DNA of 64,000 bases from JAFDCJ01 sp964527835. Its GTDB lineage: Bacteria; Desulfobacterota; Desulfobacteria; Desulfobacterales; JAFDCJ01. The notes under the pieces are model-generated. The model saw only the letters and a list, made by a program, of their open reading frames with translations. It was not told where the DNA came from and did not search any database. Positions 27,077 through 35,283 of the stretch are shown here, one piece after another. A program made the position numbers and the translations under genes. The stretch spans positions 1 to 64,000 of the forward strand of contig CAZGNV010000014.1 in assembly GCA_964527835.1 (NCBI GenBank). The letters run 5' to 3'. The first letter of the stretch is position 1, and every line of letters starts with the position of its first letter.

Positions 27077-30000
27077 TTATCCTGCCAGTAGTCCATCAAT
27101 CTCAGCATAAATCTGTTTGTCCGTGAAGTGGCGCACCTTGGCGGCCCCGCTGGGGCAATAGGCCGCACAACTGCCACAGCCCTTGCAAACGGCTTCGTTG
27201 ACCTCGCTGATATTCTTCAATTCATTGAATTCGATGGCCGAGTATGGACAAAGCCCGATACAAACCTGGCAGCCAATGCAGACATCCGGATCGATGGTCG
27301 AGATCATGGGGGCCACTGCCACCTGCCCGGAGCTGCTCAGGGCCAGCGCCTCGGCCGCCGCCCCCTTGGCCTGGGCAACCGTGTCGGGAATGTCCTTAGG
27401 GCTCTGGCAGGCCCCGGCCAGAAAGACACCACTGGAAGCCGTAGAAACCGGCTCGAGTTTGGGGTGCTCTTCCTGGAAAAAACCGTCACTGCCGGTGGTG
27501 ATGCCGAAGATGCGGCAGACTTCATTGGCATCCGGACGCGGCTCCATGGCGGTACACAGGATCACCATCTCCACCGGGATTTTCACCATGCGGTCAGAAA
27601 GCGTGTCCTCGGCGGTGACGATCAGCATGCCATCGGTTTCTTCCACCCGGGTCGCTTTGCCGCGCACCATGCGCACGCCCTCGCTTTGAACGCGCTTGTA
27701 AAATTCTTCATAACCTTTGCCGAAGCAACGCATGTCGATGTAAAAATTATAAATCTGGGTGTCGTGGCCGCACTTGTCCTTTAGCAGGTGGGCATATTTC
27801 AGGGCGTACATGCAGCAGGTGCGCGAGCAGTACTCGTGGTAGTTGATGTCGCGGCTGCCGATGCAGTGCAAAATGGCGACACTTTTCGGAGGCTCGGTGA
27901 ACTGGAGGCGATTGTCCGGGTCACGTTTGAGCAGCCGGCCGGCCGTCGGCCCGGTGGCATTGGAAAGCCGTTCAAACTCCAGGTTGGTAAAAACGTTGGC
28001 ATACCGCCCGTAGCCGTACTGGGTCATGGGAGTGGGATCCAGCGGATCGAAACCGGTGGCGACGATGATCGAGCCCACCTCGACCTCTTCGACTTCATCC
28101 TCCATCAGATGGTTGATCGCTCGTGCTTCACAGGCACTCACGCAAAGCTTGCACTCGCAGCAGCCGCCGCAATCCAGGCAGCGGCCGGCTTCCTGCTGCG
28201 CTGCCTGCTCGGAAAAATTTTTGTCGACCTCATCAAAGCTTTGAATTCTCTGGGCTGCATCCAGATGGACGGACTGCACTCTGGGAGCGGCTTCGGTTTT
28301 TTCCGGGATCTCCTTCCAGTTGGTGCCCGGCGATTTTTCAGCGGCCTGTTCCTGCGCGTACTGCTCCAGGTCCTCACCGTTGACAAAGCGCTCAATGGCC
28401 GCCACCGCCTTGTGACCGGCGGCCACCGCCTCGATGACCGTTGCCGGTCCGGTCACGGCATCGCCGGCGGCAAATACATCAGCCATGCTGGTTTGCAGGG
28501 TGTGGGGATTGACCTTGAATGTGTTTCTCGAAGTCAGCGCCAGCCCGGGTTCTCTTTCGGCCCAGGCCACATCGATTTTCTGCCCAATGGCCGGTATCAG
28601 CGCATCGCACGCAACGACGAACTCGGAGCCTTCAACCGGCACCGGTCTTCGGCGCCCGCTGGCATCGGCCGGACCCAGCTCCGTACGAATGCATTCCAAC
28701 CCGCTCACCTTCCCGTCCTGGCTGTGGATGCTGACCGGAGCCGTCAAGTAGGAAAACTCGATGCCTTCCTGCACCGCACCCTCGATCTCTTCAGGATAGG
28801 CCGGCATTTCTTTTTCGGAGCGCCGGTAAACCACCGTCACACTTTGCGCGCCAAGACGTTTGGCTACCCGGGCAGCATCGATGGCCACATTGCCGCCCCC
28901 GATCACGATGATCCGGTTGCCGGGCGCCTTGGCGCTGCCCAGGTTGGCCTCCCTCAAAAAGCGCACGGCATCGATGACATTTTCGGCCTCATCTTCTCCC
29001 GGTATGTGCATCCAGATGGAGTCATGGGCGCCGATGCCTAAAAACACCGCCGCAAAACCTTCTGTGCGCAGGTCCTCCAGGCCGAAGTCCGAACCGAACC
29101 GAACGCCGGTTTTGATTTCGATTCCGTGGCGCAGAATAAAGTTGATCTCGTTGTCCAGGACATCCGGCGGCAGACGATAGTCCGGGATTCCCACCCGCAG
29201 CATGCCGCCCGGTTGGTCAAGGGCCTCGAAAATCTTTACCTGGAACCCTTTCAGACGCAAATAATAGGCCACTGTCAGTCCGGCCGGACCGGAGCCGATC
29301 ACCGCAATTTTCTCCGGCCGCTCTTCGATCGCCGGCAGCGGCAATTGGGAAAGATCCACCTGATCAGCGGCAAAACGCTTCAGATCACGAATGGCAACGG
29401 CGCTGTCCACTTCAGCCCGGCGGCACATTTTTTCACACGGGGCCGGGCAGACACGGCCCAGGGTCCCCGGCAGGGGCAGGCGCTCCATGATCAGCTTGAC
29501 CGCCTCGGTGTAGCGGCCTGTTTTAATCAGCGCGACATAGCCCTGGACATTGGTCCCCGCCGGACAGGTTGTCACACAGGGGGCCCGGTCGTATTTGTCG
29601 ATCAGGTAGGTAATCGGTACGGCCTGGGGGAAGGGCCGATAGATGGCCTTGCGGTTCTTGGTGCCCACATCCCATTCATTGGGAAATTCGATGGGACAGA
29701 CTTTTTCACATTCGCCGCAGCCGGTACAATTGGTTTCCACGTAACGGGACTTGCGGCGGATCCTGACTTTGAAATTGCCGATAAAACCGCTCACATCCTC
29801 CACCTCGCTGTATGAAAGCAGTTCGATATTCGGCTCCTGGCCAACGGAAACCATTTTGGGGGTCCCGATGCAGGCTGCACAGTCAAGGGTGGGAAAGGTC
29901 TTGTCGTACTGGAGCATGTGCCCGCCCACCGTCGGCTGTCTTTCCACCAGGTAGACCTTGTATCCGGCCTTGGCGATATCAAGCGATGCCTGCATGCCGG

Positions 30001-30457
30001 CAATCCCGCCGCCCACCACCAGTGTGTTGGTGCACACGGGAAATTTCGCCGGTGTCAGCTCATATTGCTGGACCACCCGCAAGACACCGGCTCCGACCAG
30101 GGTTTTGGCCTTTTCAGTGGCCTCGGCTTCATCTTCGGTAACCCACGAAACATGCTCACGCACGCTGACCATGTGAAATGCCCGGTAGGGATTGAGGCCG
30201 GCCCGCTCACAGGCCGCGCGGAAGGTCTTTTCGTGCATCCGCGGCGAACACGACGCGACGACCACGCGGGTAAGATCGTACTGGTGGATATCTTTTTCGA
30301 TCAGTTCCTGCCCGGGGTCCGAGCACATGAACAGGTAATCCCGGGATACCGCGACATTCGGCAGGGTCGCCACGTACTCGGCGACTTCTTTGACCCGCAC
30401 CCGGTAAGCGATGTTGATGCCGCAGTGGCAGATATAAAATCCGATCCGTTCAGACAT
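27077..30457 (-). CDS. hdrA: HdrA fused to an NfnB/GltD-like NAD(P)H flavoprotein module
   Basis: 1126 residues from ATG 30457 (AGGAGG upstream). Residues 1-285 are HdrA N-terminal sequence: GFYICHCGINI, then the FAD site VVGGGIAGMQASLDIA, the LDCAAC motif at 191-196 and a ferredoxin motif CTGCGECEKVCP. At 290-~765 is an inserted NfnB/GltD (glutamate synthase small subunit-like) module: CPAGTNVQGYVALIKTGRYTE, VCPAPCEKMCRRAE, FAD-binding AVIGSGPAGLTVAYYL and NAD(P)-binding VIGGGNVAIDAARVAKRLGA. HdrA resumes with CLDCGGCCECKLCVSACEARAI and ends with two ferredoxin motifs. It overlaps the upstream HdrED-like gene by eight bases. Confidence 0.92.
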   Translation of the reverse strand: MSERIGFYICHCGINIAYRVRVKEVAEYVATLPNVAVSRDYLFMCSDPGQELIEKDIHQYDLTRVVVASCSPRMHEKTFRAACERAGLNPYRAFHMVSVREHVSWVTEDEAEATEKAKTLVGAGVLRVVQQYELTPAKFPVCTNTLVVGGGIAGMQASLDIAKAGYKVYLVERQPTVGGHMLQYDKTFPTLDCAACIGTPKMVSVGQEPNIELLSYSEVEDVSGFIGNFKVRIRRKSRYVETNCTGCGECEKVCPIEFPNEWDVGTKNRKAIYRPFPQAVPITYLIDKYDRAPCVTTCPAGTNVQGYVALIKTGRYTEAVKLIMERLPLPGTLGRVCPAPCEKMCRRAEVDSAVAIRDLKRFAADQVDLSQLPLPAIEERPEKIAVIGSGPAGLTVAYYLRLKGFQVKIFEALDQPGGMLRVGIPDYRLPPDVLDNEINFILRHGIEIKTGVRFGSDFGLEDLRTEGFAAVFLGIGAHDSIWMHIPGEDEAENVIDAVRFLREANLGSAKAPGNRIIVIGGGNVAIDAARVAKRLGAQSVTVVYRRSEKEMPAYPEEIEGAVQEGIEFSYLTAPVSIHSQDGKVSGLECIRTELGPADASGRRRPVPVEGSEFVVACDALIPAIGQKIDVAWAEREPGLALTSRNTFKVNPHTLQTSMADVFAAGDAVTGPATVIEAVAAGHKAVAAIERFVNGEDLEQYAQEQAAEKSPGTNWKEIPEKTEAAPRVQSVHLDAAQRIQSFDEVDKNFSEQAAQQEAGRCLDCGGCCECKLCVSACEARAINHLMEDEVEEVEVGSIIVATGFDPLDPTPMTQYGYGRYANVFTNLEFERLSNATGPTAGRLLKRDPDNRLQFTEPPKSVAILHCIGSRDINYHEYCSRTCCMYALKYAHLLKDKCGHDTQIYNFYIDMRCFGKGYEEFYKRVQSEGVRMVRGKATRVEETDGMLIVTAEDTLSDRMVKIPVEMVILCTAMEPRPDANEVCRIFGITTGSDGFFQEEHPKLEPVSTASSGVFLAGACQSPKDIPDTVAQAKGAAAEALALSSSGQVAVAPMISTIDPDVCIGCQVCIGLCPYSAIEFNELKNISEVNEAVCKGCGSCAAYCPSGAAKVRHFTDKQIYAEIDGLLAG

Positions 30458-32738
30458 GGTTGGCCTCCTGCTCCAAACCCGGCTCAACGTGCTCAGCTGT
30501 CTTGATTTCATCCCCGGCAAAAACCGACTGCCACAACAATTGAGCCAGGTCCTGCACCATAATTTGATCTTCAACTCCAAGTTCCCGCACGGCTTCATTG
30601 AGCATGCGAATGCAGTATGGACAAGCCGTGGCAATCACCTCAGCCCCCGTGCCAAGCGCCTCCTGCACGCGCAGCACCCCAAAGGATTGATTGAGGGCCT
30701 CCTTGCTCCAGGCACCGCCGCCACCGCCGCCGCAACAAACGCTTCCTTGCCGGTTGTTGGGCATCTCGATCAGCTTGAGCCCGGGGATGCTCTGTAAAAC
30801 ACGGCGGGGCGCTTCATAGATGCCGTTGTACCGCCCCAGGTAGCACGGGTCGTGAAAAGTGACGATGCGATCGATTTCTCCCACCGGCCTTAAACGCCCT
30901 GATGCAATCAGCCGGTCGAGCAGCTCGGTGTAATGTTGACTGTCAACCGAGCCTGTCAATTCCGGATACTGCTTCTTAAAAGCATTCAGACAGTGGGGCG
31001 AGGCGGTCAGGATCTTGTGCACGCCGGCCTTCACAAACAACTCGCTGTTTTTACGAACCAGCTGCGCAAACACATCCATGGCCCCGATCTTGTGGGCCGG
31101 ATCTCCGCAGCAGTTCTGCTCGCTACCGAGGGTGCCGAAGGAAACACCAGCCGTTTTGAGCAGCCGGGGCAGCACCCGACCAGATTGCTGGGCTGCGGGG
31201 TCATAGGCGGTGGTGCAGCAGATAAAAAGGCAGTAATCGTGTTCGGGGGCAAAGGGCGCAATGTCCAGCCCCTGGGCCCACTGCAGGCGTTTTTCGCGAT
31301 CCTGCCCCCAGGGGTTGCCGTTTTGCGTCAGGCTGTCCAGGGGCATCTCAAAGTATGACGGGGTGTTGCCGTGGCTGACATTGAGGCCACGCACGGCCTG
31401 CATGACGTCGACAATCTCGATTCCTCGCGGGCAGAGCACCCCGCAAGCGTTGCAGGTCACACAGCTGCACACGGCCTGGTCCACGGACTGATCGCTGCCA
31501 CAGTCCAGGGCAAGCTCGCGCAAAATGCGGCGCGGGTTGTAGGACGCAGCCAGGTTCCAGGGACAGGCCCCCGTGCAGGTGCCGCATTGCAGACAACTTA
31601 AAAAAGCATCCCCGACTGTGGCCCGCACCTGCTCAACATCGACTGCGGAGTTCTTGACCGCCCGGTCCTTGACGGCAGCTAGAAACACGGCCAGCGGCCG
31701 GTAGAAAAGATGCGACCATTTGCCGAAGGGGACCTCTATGACCAGCATGGGAACGGCGATGGCCAGGTGGATCACATACATGACATAAGTTCCCATGGGC
31801 CAGCCGGCCAGGCGGATGATGTGCATCAAAATGCCGGTCAAGGTGGTGAAAAACAGCAGAATCAGAAAAAGCCAGTCCGTCGGCTCGGAGTAGCGGTGGA
31901 TCAACTCCTGCTTGCGACGACGGCTGCGCATCATCTCCACGGTAATGACCAGCAGCACGCCGGTGGCATAGTAGCCGAAAATGCTGGTGAAATGCCAGCT
32001 GGTGTCATCGACCTGGAACCAGCGAATGCAAACGATGATCAGCGTCATCATGGTCATGTAGCCGGTAACCAGCAGGAAATGCTTCAACCAGCGGCTGCGG
32101 TCCTCGCCGCATTGGCGCCATCGCTTCTGGGTGGCAAAGTGAACCACAAAGGCTTTGGCTTGGGTAATATAGAGGTGCAAGGGCACTTTTGTATCGGCCA
32201 TGATGAAGCGAAACATGCGAAAGGCGTTGGACAACAGGAACGCCGACAGGATGGCGGCCATCACCAGATCGCCGATCTCAATCCACATCACCGGGGCAAA
32301 GGAATTGACGGCAACCCGGTCGGTGATGATGGGCCCGTGGAAGAAAATAAACAGCAGGATGATGCCCAGCGCGACTACGCCCAGCGCCCCGATCTCCCAG
32401 GCCTCAGAGAGATAAAGCCGCTTGGCGAGCCCTGTCCAGTCGTACTGGGTGGTCAGCCAGCGGCGCACGGCCATCATGGTTTCAGCCGGTTCGGCCCCCC
32501 GGGGGCAGTCCTGGTTGCACTCCCCGCAATAATAACACAGCCAGGGCTCGGGCGACTGGAGCAGCTTGTCTTTGAGCCCCAGTTGAAGATAGCGGTATAT
32601 CTTTCGTGGGAACGGATTCATTCCACTGGACAGCGGGCAGGATGCGCTGCAGGCGGCACACTGCATGCAGATTTCCATGTCCCGGGCGCCAAATTGGGCC
32701 ACTTCCTGGTACAGTTGGGAATCGATACGATTATCCAT
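30450..32738 (-). CDS. Membrane-bound HdrED-like heterodisulfide reductase homologue
   Basis: 762 residues from ATG 32738 (ATG 32756 is an alternative). N-terminal HdrC-like ferredoxin domain (CMQCAACSASCP, CYYCGECNQDCP), then a membrane region with about six segments similar to cytochrome b/NarI-type HdrE, then a second dicluster domain (CLQCGTCTGACPWN, CVTCNACGVLCPRG). It ends with two HdrD/CCG cysteine-rich domains (FICCTTAYDPAAQQ...EQNCCGDPA and FHDPCYLGRYNG...SVCCGGGGGGAW). CCG domains build the unusual [4Fe-4S] disulfide-reducing site. It would link the cytoplasmic Hdr/MvhD complex to the quinone pool. The native substrate in a non-methanogen is unknown. Confidence 0.88.
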   Translation of the reverse strand: MDNRIDSQLYQEVAQFGARDMEICMQCAACSASCPLSSGMNPFPRKIYRYLQLGLKDKLLQSPEPWLCYYCGECNQDCPRGAEPAETMMAVRRWLTTQYDWTGLAKRLYLSEAWEIGALGVVALGIILLFIFFHGPIITDRVAVNSFAPVMWIEIGDLVMAAILSAFLLSNAFRMFRFIMADTKVPLHLYITQAKAFVVHFATQKRWRQCGEDRSRWLKHFLLVTGYMTMMTLIIVCIRWFQVDDTSWHFTSIFGYYATGVLLVITVEMMRSRRRKQELIHRYSEPTDWLFLILLFFTTLTGILMHIIRLAGWPMGTYVMYVIHLAIAVPMLVIEVPFGKWSHLFYRPLAVFLAAVKDRAVKNSAVDVEQVRATVGDAFLSCLQCGTCTGACPWNLAASYNPRRILRELALDCGSDQSVDQAVCSCVTCNACGVLCPRGIEIVDVMQAVRGLNVSHGNTPSYFEMPLDSLTQNGNPWGQDREKRLQWAQGLDIAPFAPEHDYCLFICCTTAYDPAAQQSGRVLPRLLKTAGVSFGTLGSEQNCCGDPAHKIGAMDVFAQLVRKNSELFVKAGVHKILTASPHCLNAFKKQYPELTGSVDSQHYTELLDRLIASGRLRPVGEIDRIVTFHDPCYLGRYNGIYEAPRRVLQSIPGLKLIEMPNNRQGSVCCGGGGGGAWSKEALNQSFGVLRVQEALGTGAEVIATACPYCIRMLNEAVRELGVEDQIMVQDLAQLLWQSVFAGDEIKTAEHVEPGLEQEANHV

Positions 32739-32784
32739 CAGCCCACCCCATTGCATTTCCTCATCCTGTGAGCGCACAGTTGCA

Positions 32785-33225
32785 TCAGACCGTCTCCTCG
32801 GTCGCATCAGCGTTGCTGGTCTCAGTGAGCGCCTGCACCAGCTGCAGCAGTTCATCGGCCTCCGGCGGCTTCACCAGGTAGGCTTGCGGTCCGGGAACTC
32901 CCTGCCCGGAAGGCCGGCTGCTGAATTTCTGGCAATGATAAAAAGTCTTTTGATCAACGTCTGACAGCATGATGACCGGGATTTTTTTCAGTTTTTCATC
33001 ATGCTTGAGATCCCGGTACAGCAGCATATTGCTGTCGCGGTATTGCAGGATATTGAGAATAATGAGCGCCGGGGTTTCCTCCATGATGCGCTGCAGTCCG
33101 GCAGCGCCACTTTCAACAACCACGGTTTCAAAACCGCCGCTGCCCAGGAGATTGAGCAGGAAAATGCGCATATCCGGTTCATTGCCGATGAGAAAAATCT
33201 TTTTTTTCTCCCTCTCTCGGTTCAA
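32785..33225 (-). CDS. Degenerate receiver-domain protein (pseudo-receiver)
   Basis: 146 residues with the receiver fold pattern, but the phospho-acceptor Asp is replaced: the line ALIILNILQYRDSN has Asn58 where LLDxxMP is expected, and the acidic pair is NEPD. The switch residue is Ser (MLSDV) and the conserved Lys is kept (VKPPEADEL). It is first in the Hdr operon, behind the sigma-54 promoter at 33309-33324. It probably works without phosphorylation as a protein-interaction module. Confidence 0.8.
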   Translation of the reverse strand: MNREREKKKIFLIGNEPDMRIFLLNLLGSGGFETVVVESGAAGLQRIMEETPALIILNILQYRDSNMLLYRDLKHDEKLKKIPVIMLSDVDQKTFYHCQKFSSRPSGQGVPGPQAYLVKPPEADELLQLVQALTETSNADATEETV

Positions 33226-33656
33226 GGAAGTCCCCCCTTTTTCAGCAAAAAAGAGGCCAGTGGCAGGATGAAATTAACGCCTTTCCGGATAAAATTATAA
33301 AAGTTATAAGCAGTAAGCATGCCAGGCAGGCTTAAATTAATAACATGTTATTATATCAATTGGTTATGTTCATAGCGGCAGCGATCCGGCCCCGGGGCAC
33401 GCCAAGCATGTTGCATCCGATGCAACACATAATTTACGATTATTATTGGTATTATTTAAAATATAACAAAATTCGTGTTGCAATAATGTTGCAACACGAC
33501 AAAATGCAACACAACCAACAATTGTCGTCCGATGGCAGCAATACCTTGACTCGATGAAAATTTTTTATTATTTTTCGATACATACACAGGATCAAAACGA
33601 ATCATCCCTGAACAACCCATTGAGCCTTTGAACCCTTTTGGCGGAGGGGTGCCGCT
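33226..33656. promoter_or_regulatory. Divergent control region with sigma-54 promoter and activator sites
   Basis: 431 bp, no gene. A sigma-54 element on the minus strand at 33309-33324 reads TGGCATGCTTACTGCT. Upstream of it are palindromes made from TGTTGCA half-sites: TGTTGCATCCGATGCAACA (33409-33427, eight-base arms), CGTGTTGC...GCAACACG (33474-33498) with TGTTGCAACA inside it, and another half-site at 33504-33511. The layout is typical of an NtrC-type upstream activating sequence about 100 bp from a -24/-12 promoter. The region separates the minus-strand Hdr operon from the plus-strand kinase/activator genes. Confidence 0.7.
33309..33324 (-). promoter_or_regulatory. Sigma-54 (-24/-12) promoter of the Hdr operon
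   Basis: Minus-strand TGGCATGCTTACTGCT has GG and GC at the required spacing and matches TGGCACN5TTGCW with two mismatches outside the invariant pairs. The first gene starts 84 bp downstream at 33225. Confidence 0.65.
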
Positions 33657-35192
33657 ATGATTGCCGGGCCAAACCATCATCACCGGGATCGGTTGCCATT
33701 CAGACTGGCCATTGTCGGCGGCGGACGGGCCTGCAAATTTTTCCTGGAACTCATTAAAAACGAATCTTTGCCCCTGCTGGATATCGAACTGGTCGGGGTT
33801 TGCGATATCGATTCCGAGGCCGAAGGACTGTTGCTGGCCCGGCAGATGGGGATACCCACCACAGCTGATTTCCGGGATTTCTTTAAAATTAAAGACCTCG
33901 ATGCAATCATTGAACTGACCAACAGCCGGGATGTTCTGCTGGAGCTCATCCAGCTACGGCCGAAGCGGGTGGGAGTGGTGGAGCACAATATCGGCAAACT
34001 GCTGAGAACCCTGTTTACCATCAACCAGCGACTCAAGGAGGCCGAACACCAGGTGCTCCTTGAAAAAATGTCGTCCGATTTTCTGATCCAGCAAAGCAAT
34101 GCCGCCATCGCCGTCTTAAATACCGATTTTACGATTGCCGAAGCCAATGAGGCCTATTTGAAGATGGTGGGCAAAGCTAAAAAAGAAGTTCTCGGCTCTT
34201 ATTGCTACGAAACATACTACGGGTTGAGCGCCCCGTGCTCGATTGCCAGGCCCACCCTGAAATGCCCCATGGTGGAAACCATGAAAACCGGCAAGTCGGC
34301 CCACGTCATCCATGAATTCTCCGGCGCCCGGGAAGACTTCAGCTATGGCAACATTGTCACCTATCCCCTCAAAGACCGGGATGGGGAAATCATTCGCATC
34401 ATTGAAATATGGCGCGATGTCACCGAGGAAATTGCAATCCGTTGTGCGCAACGACTGGAGGAAATCAAGGCGGACCTCAACCGGATGGTTCAGGAGGACC
34501 GCATGATTTCCCTGGGAAAACTGGCGGCCAGCTGCGCTCACGAGATCAACAACCCCATTCAGGGGCTGCTGACTTTCAGCCACCTGCTGCAGGAAATGGT
34601 GACAGACAATCAAATCGACCCGCGGGACATCCAAAAGTTCAAAGAATACCTGGCCATCATGTCAACGGAGCTGGAGCGCTGCGGCAACATCGTCTCCGGG
34701 CTGCTGTCATTTTCCCGTGAAACTTCGCAGGAATTTGTCGATATCAGCATGAACGACGTGATTGAGGCGGTTGTTTCCCTGACGCGCCACAAGATGGAAC
34801 TTCAAAATATTCGGCTCACCGTGGATCTTTGCCGGGAAATGCTGCTTCTCAGGGGGGATCCGAACTGTCTGCAGCAGTGCGTGCTCAATCTGATTTTCAA
34901 TGCCATCGAGGCGATGCCCCAGGGCGGTGAGCTGCTGGTAAAATCTCGATTGGATAAAAACAGGAAACGCTTTCAGGTGGAAATTCAAGACACCGGCTGT
35001 GGCATTCCCGCTAAAGACCTGGATCATGTATTTGACCCGTTTTTCACCACCAAACCGGACGGGGAAGGAACCGGCCTGGGACTGTCGATTGTCTACGGTG
35101 TTATCAAAAACCATGACGGCAAAATAAAGGTGCGCAGTTCGCCGGGACAGGGAACCACTTTTACACTGACATTTCCTGCCAAACGCCCGTGA
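33657..35192 (+). CDS. Histidine kinase with N-terminal Rossmann-like domain and PAS
   Basis: 511 residues. Residues ~15-110 read LAIVGGGRACKFFLELI...ELVGVCDIDSEAEG...MGIPTTADFRDFF, a GxGGxxxxxF dinucleotide-binding start and alternating beta-alpha pattern like Gfo/Idh-type Rossmann domains. A PAS domain (about 140-250) follows, then HisKA with the H-box AASCAHEINNPIQGLLTFSHLL and HATPase_c (FNAIEAMPQGG, DTGCGIP, GEGTGLGLSIVYG). No membrane segments, so it is cytoplasmic. It could sense NAD(P)(H) or a metabolite. It is probably the cognate kinase of the activator downstream. Confidence 0.88.
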   Translation: MIAGPNHHHRDRLPFRLAIVGGGRACKFFLELIKNESLPLLDIELVGVCDIDSEAEGLLLARQMGIPTTADFRDFFKIKDLDAIIELTNSRDVLLELIQLRPKRVGVVEHNIGKLLRTLFTINQRLKEAEHQVLLEKMSSDFLIQQSNAAIAVLNTDFTIAEANEAYLKMVGKAKKEVLGSYCYETYYGLSAPCSIARPTLKCPMVETMKTGKSAHVIHEFSGAREDFSYGNIVTYPLKDRDGEIIRIIEIWRDVTEEIAIRCAQRLEEIKADLNRMVQEDRMISLGKLAASCAHEINNPIQGLLTFSHLLQEMVTDNQIDPRDIQKFKEYLAIMSTELERCGNIVSGLLSFSRETSQEFVDISMNDVIEAVVSLTRHKMELQNIRLTVDLCREMLLLRGDPNCLQQCVLNLIFNAIEAMPQGGELLVKSRLDKNRKRFQVEIQDTGCGIPAKDLDHVFDPFFTTKPDGEGTGLGLSIVYGVIKNHDGKIKVRSSPGQGTTFTLTFPAKRP

Positions 35193-35283
35193 AGAACGGA
35201 CGGATGCTTCCCGCTCGGACCGAACCGCCCTACCCCTTTGAAGACATCCGGTTTTACAGGCAACGTCGGCCGGGAGGATTGTT

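Noticed and set aside
33396..33409. Plus-strand sigma-54 promoter for the Rossmann kinase
   Set aside because: GGGGCACGCCAAGC has GG and GC at the right distance but no TGGC or TTGC context; too weak.
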